Origin: JAIQET01 sp035542575 | GTDB lineage: Bacteria > Acidobacteriota > Terriglobia > Terriglobales > Acidobacteriaceae | Reading direction: 5' to 3' | Length of the DNA stretch: 64,000 nt | NCBI GenBank assembly: GCA_035542575.1 | Contig: DATKLE010000100.1 | Span: 62,001-126,000, forward strand | Shown: positions 8,475-16,556 of the stretch, one piece after another | Numbering within the stretch: the first letter of the stretch is position 1 | How the letters are laid out: every line of letters starts with the position of its first letter | Notes under the pieces: model-generated | What the model was told of the DNA's origin: nothing | Databases searched by the model: none | The model's input: only the letters and a program-made list of their open reading frames with translations | Program-made: the position numbers and the translations under genes

Positions 8475-8688
8475 GGTGAGGGAACTCTGATTATACGTGA
8501 TGGACAGGCACACCGCGGACCCCGTCCGCAGGGCATCTTACCCCATTCTGGCCGCGCCCTTTACGGTTCGATTTGGGCCTGGGGCGCCCATTTTCTGTAG
8601 GAATTTCGCCAGAAGACTCTTGCGCGAAAACCTCCCCGGCGCTAGGCTTAGCCTGGGTTGGCATGCGCGCCAGCCGAAGGAGGGTCCT

Positions 8689-9045
8689 GTGCAACTCAAA
8701 CTTAGTACCCGAACCATTGCGGGAGTTCTCATAGTGGATTGCCATGGTCGGATCGTGTTCGGTGAAGAATCCGCCATGCTGCGGGACACGGTGCGCAAGC
8801 TGATCGCGGAGAATAACCGCATCGTGCTCAACCTGGGGGGTGTGAATTACATTGACAGCGGCGGGTTGGGGACGCTGGTCTCCCTCTACACCACTGCGCA
8901 CAACGCTGGCGGCGCCGTGAAGCTGGCCAATCTTACGCAGCGCGTGGGCGACCTGCTGCAGGTCACCAAGCTGCTCACGGTTTTTGAGGTTTACGACAGC
9001 GAGAATCGCGCCGTGGAGGCGTTCGGCAAGAGCGCAGCCGCCTAG
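8689..9045 (+). CDS. STAS-domain anti-sigma factor antagonist
   Basis: 118 residues covering one STAS domain: 'RTIAGVLIVDCHGRIVFGEE', then 'LNLGGVNYIDSGGLGTLV', then 'LANLTQRVGDLLQVTKLLTVFEV'. The Ser in 'DSGGLG' is the position phosphorylated by the cognate kinase in SpoIIAA/RsbV-type antagonists. No partner kinase or sigma factor is adjacent. The start is GTG 8689, with AAGGAGGG at 8678-8684 at ideal spacing; the longer upstream frame is noncoding. It is divergent from dnaX. Confidence 0.92.
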   Translation: MQLKLSTRTIAGVLIVDCHGRIVFGEESAMLRDTVRKLIAENNRIVLNLGGVNYIDSGGLGTLVSLYTTAHNAGGAVKLANLTQRVGDLLQVTKLLTVFEVYDSENRAVEAFGKSAAA

Positions 9046-9129
9046 GGCCGGTTCCGCTGGTACAATTTGGAATGTGGTGGGCGGGTGCCTTGCCCGCCCC
9101 GTTTGTTGTTCCGGGGAATTCCTGACTGC

Positions 9130-10053
9130 ATGATCTCCAAGTCAATTTTCATCATTGGCCTGGTCGCCGCCGCCAGCGGGTTTGTGTCTCCGCCCCTGGC
9201 GCTTGCGTTAGGGCTTGCCTTCGGTTTGGCGCTCACCCATCCCTTCCGGCAGGAATCGAAAAAGCTCTCCAGGTATTTGCTGCAGGCATCGGTAGTGGGA
9301 CTGGGATTCGGGATGAACCTGCAGCAGGTCATTCATGCCGGCCGCAGCGGCTTTCTCTACACGCTGCTCAGCATCGGCTTCGCCATGATCGCGGGAATGT
9401 CGCTGGGCGCCCTGCTCAAGGTGCAGCAGAAATCGGCGTTCCTGATCTCCACCGGCACCGCCATTTGCGGCGGCAGTGCCATCGCCGCCGTCGGCCCCAT
9501 CAGCGATGCCAGCGAGGAGCAGATGGCGGTCTCGCTGGGCACAGTGTTCGTGCTCAATTCCATCGCGCTGCTTGTCTTTCCTCCGATCGGCGCGGCCCTG
9601 GGAATGACCCAGACCCAGTTCGGGCTGTGGGCGGCTCTGGCGATACACGACACCAGTTCGGTGGTGGGGGCGGCAGCCAAATACGGGGCCGTTGCCCTGG
9701 CCGTAGGTACGACCGTGAAGCTGGCACGCGCCTTGTGGATCGTGCCCATGTCGGTGGGCACAGCCGTGTACCGAGGCGGGAAAGCAAAGATCCAATGGCC
9801 ATGGTTCATCGTGCTGTTCTGCCTGGCCGCGGTCTGCAACACCTATCTGCCGGCTGGCGCGCCCGCATATGCAATGCTCAGCAAGGCGGCGAAGATCGGC
9901 CTCACGGTGACGCTTTACCTGATCGGTGGAGGCATCTCCGTGGCGACTCTCAAGCAGGTCGGCCACCGGCCCCTGTTGCAGGGTGTGCTGTTGTGGCTCC
10001 TGATCTCGTTGGGATCGCTGTGGCTGATCCGCGCGGGATGGATTGCGCTGTGA
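9130..10053 (+). CDS. YeiH/UPF0324 family membrane protein (putative sulfate exporter family)
   Basis: 307 residues with about nine to ten hydrophobic segments. Family signatures are 'LLQASVVGLGFGMNL', 'STGTAICGGSAIAAVGPI', 'LGTVFVLNSIALLVFPPIG' and 'AIHDTSSVVGAAAKYG'. The product is an inner-membrane protein; some members are annotated as sulfate exporters, but the transported substrate is not settled. Translation probably starts at ATG 9130, where the first membrane segment begins; the frame upstream carries no protein-like sequence. Confidence 0.9.
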   Translation: MISKSIFIIGLVAAASGFVSPPLALALGLAFGLALTHPFRQESKKLSRYLLQASVVGLGFGMNLQQVIHAGRSGFLYTLLSIGFAMIAGMSLGALLKVQQKSAFLISTGTAICGGSAIAAVGPISDASEEQMAVSLGTVFVLNSIALLVFPPIGAALGMTQTQFGLWAALAIHDTSSVVGAAAKYGAVALAVGTTVKLARALWIVPMSVGTAVYRGGKAKIQWPWFIVLFCLAAVCNTYLPAGAPAYAMLSKAAKIGLTVTLYLIGGGISVATLKQVGHRPLLQGVLLWLLISLGSLWLIRAGWIAL

Positions 10054-10140
10054 AGGCGCGGTTGATTCTTGACTGCTGAATAACAGCACTTTTTCGTGCG
10101 TGGACTGCTCTTGCGGTGCAGTTTGAAGTGGCAAGCCGTT

Positions 10141-10268
10141 TCGGCGTCATCCTGAGCCCGTTAGGGCGAAGGATCCGGCGTGCAGTAGCACAGTCCTATG
10201 GTTGCAAAGCTGTGCCGTCGCGCGCCAGATCCCTCGTCCGGCTGAACTGCGCCGGGCTTCGGGATGAA
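10141..10268. repeat. Dispersed palindromic repeat ('gtcatcctgagc' type)
   Basis: The left arm 'gtcatcctgagcccg...gcgaaggatc' is matched on the right by 'gatccctcg...ggcttcgggatgaa'. It is related to the elements at 6105-6270 and 54271-54298 and fills most of the gap before the alkyltransferase-like gene. Confidence 0.7.
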
Positions 10269-10300
10269 GCCACCCACGAGACGTAACTGTTTGCTGAGCT

Positions 10301-10621
10301 ATGCCCGACATGCGCCAGAGTATTGTCGCCGCCATCCGCAAGATTCCGCGGGGCAAGGTATCCACCTATGGAGCCGTCGCGCGAGCCGCAGGTTATCCGG
10401 GCGCAGCGCGCCGGGTGGCCGCGACGTTACGCCACTCCTTCGGCCTGCCCTGGCAGCGGGTGCTGGGCGCCGGAGGCGAGATCAAACTGCGTGGAGACTC
10501 CGCCATCGAACAGCGGCTGCGTTTAGAGGCGGAAGGGGTGAGATTCCGCGGACGAAAAGTGGACATGAAGAAGCATGAATTTCGCTTTGCCCGGGCAAAG
10601 GTGGGGATCCGCAGCGAGTAG
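10301..10621 (+). CDS. Alkyltransferase-like protein (ATL), no acceptor cysteine
   Basis: 106 residues, only the DNA-binding C-terminal domain of O6-alkylguanine alkyltransferases. It has 'IRKIPRGKVSTYGAVARAAG' with the helix-turn-helix and arginine finger ('GAARRVA'). In MGMT the active site reads PCHR. Here it is 'GLPWQRVLG', with Trp51 in place of the Cys, as in ATL proteins. ATLs bind alkylated guanine without repairing it and pass it to nucleotide excision repair. It stands alone after the YeiH gene. No good ribosome site is seen; ATG 10310 is an alternative start. Confidence 0.92.
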   Translation: MPDMRQSIVAAIRKIPRGKVSTYGAVARAAGYPGAARRVAATLRHSFGLPWQRVLGAGGEIKLRGDSAIEQRLRLEAEGVRFRGRKVDMKKHEFRFARAKVGIRSE

Positions 10622-10761
10622 GAAAGAGTGTCTCCGTCAGGACGACAACCTCACGTTGTAGCAGGGCGTCGCCGCCAGGCGAGAAGCGAGCGCGAGGCAA
10701 AGACCGGGGAGCCTCCCAACCCCGCGCTCCAGAGAAGAAGCAGAAACTGCGGCCGATCTAC

Positions 10762-11495
10762 CTATCGCTTCGCAGCAATGACCACCTGCTGAGGCCTCGG
10801 GACTTTGTTGAACACCGACTTTCTCTCGGACTCGTCGGTCTTGGTTGCGTAAGGATGGACGTACACCATAGCCCGCGCCGTGCCGTCGAAAGTTCAAGCA
10901 GCGCAGCAGGTTGATCTTGCTGCCCGGCGTGATCAGTCCTCCTTGGGCAAACAGCGGGTGCTCACTACCTCAAGTGCCACTTTGGTACCGCTTTCTTGTC
11001 AATGTCCGCCCGATTTGCCTGGCTCGGAGACCCGCAAATCGGACAATTGGGCCCCACCCGGTGATAGACCTCAACAATCGGCTGGCCACCATTGAAGTCG
11101 TCGATGAACTCTACCTCCGGCGGAGTGACAAACGGGATCTTCTCCGGGGTGATCGGTATGTACCAACCGAACCATACTATCGTGGACTGGACGGTATTGC
11201 AGTCGAGCATGCGCTTCTGCGTGTAAATTCCGTCGACCTCAAAGGTCCCGGGGTCCACTTGGATCCCTAAAGTCTGGTAAAAATCGGCCATGTCCTGCGA
11301 AATGATATACGTAGCTGCGGCATATTCCGAATAGGTCCTGCCCTTCCCTTTCCTTACTTCTCCCGTCCAAGATGTAAAGTGAGTGCCCGGATCGTACATG
11401 GCTTGATACAGGACCATGTACCGCCCATCGGTCTCGGGGGTGATGGTCATGTGATAGTACGGGATGCCCGTGGGGTCGCTCCCGCCGAGCCACCA
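10762..11495 (-). pseudogene. Frameshifted remnant of an unrecognised protein
   Basis: Protein-like reading runs along the minus strand in three frames. The first, 11495 to 10965, includes 'GSDPTGIPYYHMTITPETDG' with no start codon upstream of ATG 11450. The second, about 10960-10895, reads 'EHPLFAQGGLITPGSKINLL'. The third, about 10892-10762, reads 'DGTARAMVYVHPYATKTDES' and ends 'QQVVIAAKR' plus stop. One extra T near 10893 explains the last shift. The upstream frame may also continue beyond 11495. 'CPIC' near the end of the first block is the only motif. I do not recognise the family. Sequencing error is possible, but two shifts and a missing start point to decay. Confidence 0.55.
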
Positions 11496-11728
11496 TTACC
11501 TTTTCCGCCAAAATGGCCAATGCATGCGGAATGGAATCGAGATTGGATTCGGATAACAATGAGATAACGGCAAGCAAGGCGTGCATCTGGAAGGAGTTGC
11601 ACCCGTTCAGTCACAGTGCCATTTTGGTAATTGTGTGGAAGGTTTGTGTGCGCCGGACTTCCCACCGCCCGGTTCCGCGCTAGAATTTTTGTGAACGCCT
11701 TCACCGAGGGCTCGGCGAGGAACAGTTT

Positions 11729-13600
11729 GTGTCCCTTCCGCTCCACACCGTCCGCTTCGGAGCCTTCCGACTAGACCTGCGCGCTGGAGAACTGCAGCAC
11801 GACGGCACCAGGACCAAGTTGCCCGAACAGCTTTTTCAGATCCTGTGTGAACTAGTCGAGCATCCGGGCGAAGTCGTCACCCGCGAAGAACTGCGCCAGC
11901 GCCTGTGGCCCTCCGATGCCTTCGTGGATTTCGAGCACGGACTGAACACCGCGGTGATGCGACTGCGAGAGGCGCTGGGCGATTCAGCGGAGAGACCGCG
12001 CTACGTCGAGACCCTGCCCCGGCATGGCTATCGCTTGATCGTTCCAGTGGAAAAGCCAGAGCCGTTGACTCCGGAAGCTTCCAATCGTCGCCGGAAGATC
12101 TGGTTGACAGTTGCAGCTTTGATGGTTGTGGCGGTCGCAGCTGGCGTCGTCTGGCGACAACGGCGGCTGGACCGTTTCCACCCGGTAAAGATTGAGTCGC
12201 TGGCGGTGCTGCCGCTGGAGAACCTCTCCGGCAATCCGGAGGAGGAATACTTTGCGGACGGCATGACCGAGGCGCTGATCACGGAACTGGGCAAGGTTCA
12301 TGCGCTGCGCTTGATCTCGTGGCAGTCGGTGAAACAATTCAAAGGCACAAACAAGCCGGTTTCGCAGATTGCGCGGGAGTTGCGCGTGGACGCGGTGGTG
12401 GAGGGTTCCGCGACGCGAGTCGGGGACAACGTGCGTATCACCACGCAACTGGTACAGGCTATCCCGGAACGGAATCTATGGTCGGAGAGCTATCAGCGCG
12501 ATTTGCGTGACGTCCTGGCACTCCAGGGGGACGTGGCGCGCGCTATCACTGGTGAGATCAGGATCAGACTCACACCGCTGGAGCAGGCACGCCTGGCAGC
12601 CCCGCGCCCGGTGAACCCCGAGGCGTATCAGGCGTATCTCAAAGGCGATTACTACCTGGAGAAGCGGACTGGCGATGACATCAGAAGGGCAATTGCTTCT
12701 TTTCAGCATGCGATTGATGTCGATCCCGACTACGCGTTAGGCTACGCTGGTTTGGCACGAGCCTATATGTATGGCAGCGGCGGTTACGGCGTGCTTACAA
12801 GTGAGGAATTCTTTTCCAAGGCGGAAGCAGCGATAAACAAAGCGCTCGAACGAGACGAGACACTGGGCGACCCTCACTCCGTGCTTGCAGTGATACGCTA
12901 CCAGCGGGACTTTGATCGGGGTGCCGCCGAAAGGGAGTTCCACCATGCCCTGGAACTGGAGCCTGGCAACGCCGTGGTGCATTATGAATTTGGGATTCGG
13001 TATCTGGTTCCTGAGGGGCGCTTCGATGAAGGCATTGCTGAAATCAAGCGTGCCCTGGAGCTTGCCCCGCTGTCGCTCATCGTAAACGCCAACCTGGGGC
13101 ACGCGCTCACCCTACGCGACTTGTTTCGCGGAGGCAACTACGACGAAGCTATCGAACAACTCCAGAAAACGCTCGCACTGGATAGTCGTTTCGCGGTCGC
13201 ACGGTTCAATCTGGGATACGCTTACCAACTGAAGGGCATGTATCAAGAAGCCACTACGGAGTTCTCCGGATGCGCGGCGGCGGGCATCGCTGTATGTTTT
13301 CCTCAGCTGGGCGTCATTTACTCGCTCACGGGTAGGAGAACGGAGGCATTGAAGGTGCTGGAGCAGATGAGAAAAGAGTACAGCAAGCAATCCATAGAGG
13401 CGTATTACTTTTGGCTGCTTTACGCGGCGCTGGGAGACCGAAGCCGGGCATTTGTGTGGCTGGAGAAGTCTTACCAGCAGCGCGACTTTAACCTACTATT
13501 CGTCAGGTCCTGCACTGTTGATCCAGCCTGCAAGCAGCTATCCTCCGACCCACGCTTTCAGGACCTGGTGAGTCGCATGAACTTCCCATTAACGAACTGA
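11729..13600 (+). CDS. Membrane-anchored winged-helix/TolB-like/TPR regulator
   Basis: 623 residues. Residues 1-105 are an OmpR/CadC-type winged helix ('RFGAFRLDLRAGEL', 'TREELRQRLWP', 'ETLPRHGYRLI'). One membrane segment follows at about 128-146. Residues ~155-285 are a TolB-N/FlgO-like domain ('SLAVLPLENLSGNPEEEYFA', 'GMTEALITELGKV'). From ~290 to the end there are repeated TPR helices ('YALGYAGLARAYMYG', 'AVARFNLGYAYQLKGMY'). The architecture is a ToxR/CadC-like one-component sensor with its DNA-binding domain in the cytosol, and it is expanded in Acidobacteriota. The signal is unknown. The start is GTG 11729 with GAGGA upstream. A fragment of a paralogue's 5' end follows at 13609. Confidence 0.88.
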   Translation: MSLPLHTVRFGAFRLDLRAGELQHDGTRTKLPEQLFQILCELVEHPGEVVTREELRQRLWPSDAFVDFEHGLNTAVMRLREALGDSAERPRYVETLPRHGYRLIVPVEKPEPLTPEASNRRRKIWLTVAALMVVAVAAGVVWRQRRLDRFHPVKIESLAVLPLENLSGNPEEEYFADGMTEALITELGKVHALRLISWQSVKQFKGTNKPVSQIARELRVDAVVEGSATRVGDNVRITTQLVQAIPERNLWSESYQRDLRDVLALQGDVARAITGEIRIRLTPLEQARLAAPRPVNPEAYQAYLKGDYYLEKRTGDDIRRAIASFQHAIDVDPDYALGYAGLARAYMYGSGGYGVLTSEEFFSKAEAAINKALERDETLGDPHSVLAVIRYQRDFDRGAAEREFHHALELEPGNAVVHYEFGIRYLVPEGRFDEGIAEIKRALELAPLSLIVNANLGHALTLRDLFRGGNYDEAIEQLQKTLALDSRFAVARFNLGYAYQLKGMYQEATTEFSGCAAAGIAVCFPQLGVIYSLTGRRTEALKVLEQMRKEYSKQSIEAYYFWLLYAALGDRSRAFVWLEKSYQQRDFNLLFVRSCTVDPACKQLSSDPRFQDLVSRMNFPLTN

Positions 13601-13608
13601 GGTAGACC

Positions 13609-13683
13609 GTGGCACTGCCTGCCCAAACCGTCCGCTTCGGGCTCTTTCAACTCGACCGGCGCACCGCCGAACTGCAGCACAAA
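13609..13683 (+). pseudogene. 5'-terminal fragment of a second winged-helix regulator
   Basis: GTG 13609 opens a frame reading 'LPAQTVRFGLFQLDRRTAEL', which aligns with the first residues of the 11729 gene ('LPLHTVRFGAFRLDLRAGEL'). The match stops after 'LQH' near 13680, where the sequence runs straight into the 3' end of the AhpD-like remnant. It is a truncated paralogue left at a deletion or rearrangement junction. Confidence 0.7.
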
Positions 13684-13685
13684 CC

Positions 13686-13877
13686 CTACGGCTTGAACTG
13701 TTCATCAATCTCCACCTGATACCCTGCGGCCAGGCGGTTGCTCTCATTGGCCATTCCTACCACCGCCATCAGTTCGTGGAACATGGCATCCGTCATTCCC
13801 TTCTTCCTAGCCGCGGCGGTGTGTGATGCAATGCAGTAGGGGCACTGGTTGCTGACGCTCACAGCGACATAAATCAT
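13686..13877 (-). pseudogene. N-terminally truncated AhpD/carboxymuconolactone decarboxylase-like protein
   Basis: 63 codons with the redox core 'VSNQCPYCIASHTAAARKKG', the CxxC...H motif of AhpD-like peroxidase-fold proteins. Family similarity continues upstream ('FASPGALDPLTKEMI') to about 13964, but that stretch has no ATG, GTG or TTG before a stop. The only ATG (13877) sits directly against AAGGAG with no spacing. Normal members are longer at the N-terminus, so this is probably a broken gene. It may still give a short product. Confidence 0.6.
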
Positions 13878-13992
13878 CTCCTTGGTCAGGGGATCGAGCG
13901 CGCCCGGCGAGGCAAACAGCCGCCGCTCGCTGTTACTTTCGGCACCTCCGGCCGCCCGTACCGCTTACCCTATAATTCGGCCAGGAATTCCG

Positions 13993-14508
13993 GTGAAATC
14001 ACTTCCCATGTCACTGTCTGTCACCCTGGTGCTACTGGCGGCGGTGGCCTTCGTCTTCGTAGTTTCGCGGCTGGTGCGCAGCCTGCGGCGCACCGTAAAC
14101 CTGAGCCTGGAAGAGTTCGGCGGGGGCGGAGAAGTTCACCTCCGCGGCACGATGGGCTCACTCGATGTGCAGCCGCACGCCAAGCTCGGCCCACAATTAG
14201 CTCAGATTCCGCTCTATCCCGGCGCCATGCCGCTCGCGCCCGGGGTTGCCGAATACGCCGCCGACGTTCACTTTTTAAATCGGGAATTCCACCTGCTAAC
14301 CGCCAACTACTGGACGCCCACACCCTTCGAGATCGTATTGGACTTCTACCGCCGCGAACTGCCGGGCTGGAGCGAAAGTCGCTTGGACCACTCCTTTACT
14401 TATGACGCTGACGACTGCCTGCGCAAAGTTCGTATCAGCGTCAAGGGAGACCGCACTGTCATCGAAGTGGGCGTGCGCCCGGCGGCCAAGGGCGCCAGCG
14501 CAGGCTAA
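13993..14508 (+). CDS. Small inner-membrane-anchored protein, unknown function
   Basis: 171 residues. The first ~30 ('SLSVTLVLLAAVAFVFVVS' then Arg-rich) are an N-in membrane anchor; the rest is soluble. The middle shows 'PLYPGAMPL' and 'WTPTPFEIVLDFYRREL', which resembles the 'yPg... v..fY...l' pattern of small bacterial proteins of unknown role. The start is GTG 13993, with AGGA six bases upstream; ATG 14008 is the alternative. It converges on hemQ with a 5-bp gap. Confidence 0.75.
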   Translation: MKSLPMSLSVTLVLLAAVAFVFVVSRLVRSLRRTVNLSLEEFGGGGEVHLRGTMGSLDVQPHAKLGPQLAQIPLYPGAMPLAPGVAEYAADVHFLNREFHLLTANYWTPTPFEIVLDFYRRELPGWSESRLDHSFTYDADDCLRKVRISVKGDRTVIEVGVRPAAKGASAG

Positions 14509-14513
14509 GACGC

Positions 14514-15380
14514 CTATCCCTTCGACAGCTCTCCACTCAGCAGCTTGCCCAACGCGCTCGCCAGGCAACGCACGCCCACATAGAAGTGGCCGAACAGCGC
14601 ATACACGGCGCTAACTTCATCAAAGCGCATCTCGTAGATCAGTTTCTTGAAGACCATGGGGTCATCGGCAAACAAATCCACGCCCCACTCCCAGTCGTCG
14701 AAGCCGATCGAGCCGGTGATGATTTGCCGGACTTCACCGGCATAGCGCCGACCCACCAGGCCGTGTTCGTTCATCTGGCGGGCGCGCTCCTCGATCGGCA
14801 GGGTGTACCAGTTCTTGTCTTCGCCGCGGCGACGGTCCATGGGGTAGAAGCATAGGTAGCGGTTCTTGGGAAGATCGGGATAGAGCCGCGGATGCATGGC
14901 CTCTTTTTGCCGGGCTACGGTGTCATTGATCTCGCGCTTCCACTCCTCGGAGTGCGGCTCGACCCCCCGCTCCGCCAGAGCCTTGTAGGCTTTGATGGTG
15001 GACTCATACAGACCCAGTTCGATCACCGACAGGTACGAGGTGGTCGGCTCCAGATAGTCTGCCAGCCGCAGGCGCGCCCAATGCAATTCCGCCTGGTTCA
15101 GCTCATCAAAGGATTGACGGAAGTGGACGAGCATCAGGTCGCCCTTGTGTCCGATGAGGGAGTAAAGCGCGGACTGGCCGGCGGGATTCTGCTCCATCCT
15201 GGACAGGACATTGGTGGCTTCGTGGATGATCGCGTTTTTTTGCGCGGCACGCAGTTGGCGCCAGGCCGGCCAGCGGAAGCGCATCATCTGATGCAGCACG
15301 CTGTAGCCTTCGATCGTCAATGGAACCGGAGGTATCTCCGCGGTGGCAGTTTCCGGACGAGCGGTACGAGTGGATGCCAT
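14514..15380 (-). CDS. hemQ: Coproheme decarboxylase HemQ (chlorite dismutase family)
   Basis: 288 residues. The C-terminal half is diagnostic: 'NRYLCFYPMDRRRGEDKNWY', 'LPIEERARQMNEHGLVGRRY', 'QIITGSIGFDDWEWGVDLFA', 'VYALFGHFYVG'. The Tyr of 'NWYTLP' and the His of 'EHGLVGR' correspond to the catalytic Tyr and proximal heme ligand of HemQ. The enzyme makes heme b from coproheme III in the coproporphyrin-dependent pathway. AAGGA precedes ATG 15380. It is the last gene of a possible three-gene minus-strand unit with the ATP-grasp and metallopeptidase genes. Confidence 0.93.
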   Translation of the reverse strand: MASTRTARPETATAEIPPVPLTIEGYSVLHQMMRFRWPAWRQLRAAQKNAIIHEATNVLSRMEQNPAGQSALYSLIGHKGDLMLVHFRQSFDELNQAELHWARLRLADYLEPTTSYLSVIELGLYESTIKAYKALAERGVEPHSEEWKREINDTVARQKEAMHPRLYPDLPKNRYLCFYPMDRRRGEDKNWYTLPIEERARQMNEHGLVGRRYAGEVRQIITGSIGFDDWEWGVDLFADDPMVFKKLIYEMRFDEVSAVYALFGHFYVGVRCLASALGKLLSGELSKG

Positions 15381-15424
15381 GGTTATCCTTTGTGGCGTCT
15401 ATTGTACCTGTGAATGTGGCTGCC

Positions 15425-16501
15425 TCAGGAGGTGGCTGCCGACCCGCCGCGCGGAGCATATCTGGCCATCGCCAAATCCACGATTTCCCCGATCAGCTGC
15501 GTATAGGACAAGCCGGAAGCCTTGGCCGCCATGGCAAACTCCTGCTTGCTTGAGAGCCACGGGTTAGGATTGGCCTCAATCACATACACCTCACCCTTGG
15601 CGGAAAGGCGCATGTCAATACGCCCGTAATCCCGCAGCTTGACCGCGCGGTAGGCCGCCAGCGCAGTCTCAGACAGGCGCGAGGCCGTGTCTTCATCCAA
15701 ATTTTCCGCCACGCTGGACTTGGTGAGCTTGTGCACTTCGGTGTCCTTCTCGAACTTCACGTCCCAACTGGCAATCCTGGGCGTGCCTTTGGGCAACCGC
15801 GAGAGATCGAGCTCAACCAGGGGAAGCACGCGCGCCTGCTCGTAACTGCCCAGAATGGCGGCGTAGATCTCGCGGCCCTCGATATATTCCTCGATCAGGG
15901 CTGGCGAATCGAACTCGTTCTGGATATACTCCACCCGCTCCATCAGTTCCTTGACGCTCCCCACCACCGAGTTCTCGTCGATGCCGATGGAACCGTCCTC
16001 CAACAGGGGCTTCACGATGAGCGGAAAGGAAACATCATGGGCGTGATCGATGCGGCCGCGATAGGCGGTAGCGAAATACGGCGTGCGAATGCCGTGGAAG
16101 GCGAACATCTTCTTGGCCACCGCCTTGTCCTGGGCCAGGAAGGTGGCGTGGGGGCCGGCGCCGGTGTAAGGCACGCCCAGCAAGTCGAGATAGGCGGCCA
16201 CATTCATCTCCTTGGTGTCGTCGCCGGCAAATGCCTCAGTCAGATTGAAGATGAGGTCAGCGCCGCACTTGGCCACGGCATGCAAGGAGGTCATGCCGCC
16301 ATCGAGCACATGATAGAAGGGCTCGTGGCCGAGCTTCTCCAGCGCCTCGAAGATTTCCTCCCGATCTTCCTTCTCTCTTTTGGTTTTCTTCTTTTTCGTG
16401 GGTTTGACCGGCCGGGCTGGCTTTTCCTCGGGCTCTGGAACTGCCGCTGTGTCTTCCCAGGAGTCGTACAGCACCGCGACTTTTAGCTTCGCGCCGATCA
16501 T
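15425..16501 (-). CDS. ATP-grasp ligase, D-Ala-D-Ala ligase-like
   Basis: 358 residues. A Rossmann-like start ('KVAVLYDSWED') is followed by a highly charged Lys/Glu insert at about residues 25-50 ('KPTKKKKTKREKEDREEIFE'). The ATP-grasp core then has 'LGVPYTGAG', 'FPLIVKPLLEDGSIGI', 'ALIEEYIEGREIY' and 'YVIEANPNPWLSSKQEF'. These are the ATP and Mg sites of Ddl-type ligases. D-Ala specificity is not evident and another carboxylate-amine ligation is equally likely. GGAG lies seven bases before ATG 16501. It sits 55 bp after a zinc metallopeptidase gene and 44 bp before hemQ. Confidence 0.85.
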   Translation of the reverse strand: MIGAKLKVAVLYDSWEDTAAVPEPEEKPARPVKPTKKKKTKREKEDREEIFEALEKLGHEPFYHVLDGGMTSLHAVAKCGADLIFNLTEAFAGDDTKEMNVAAYLDLLGVPYTGAGPHATFLAQDKAVAKKMFAFHGIRTPYFATAYRGRIDHAHDVSFPLIVKPLLEDGSIGIDENSVVGSVKELMERVEYIQNEFDSPALIEEYIEGREIYAAILGSYEQARVLPLVELDLSRLPKGTPRIASWDVKFEKDTEVHKLTKSSVAENLDEDTASRLSETALAAYRAVKLRDYGRIDMRLSAKGEVYVIEANPNPWLSSKQEFAMAAKASGLSYTQLIGEIVDLAMARYAPRGGSAATS

Positions 16502-16556
16502 GCAGATCTCCGGCCGGGTGCGTGTCCTTTGATTATATGCATCTGCGAAGTGATCT

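Noticed and set aside
8475..8688. Possible SRP RNA (ffs) next to dnaX, a common location
   Set aside because: The conserved SRP RNA loop sequences are absent; the gap contains only promoter-type sequence.
9208..10134. 308-codon minus-strand frame over the YeiH-like gene
   Set aside because: Composition is rich in Gln, His and Arg, as expected from reversed membrane-protein codons.
10141..10268. Insertion sequence end
   Set aside because: It is palindromic and repeat-like, but no transposase frame or target duplication is visible.
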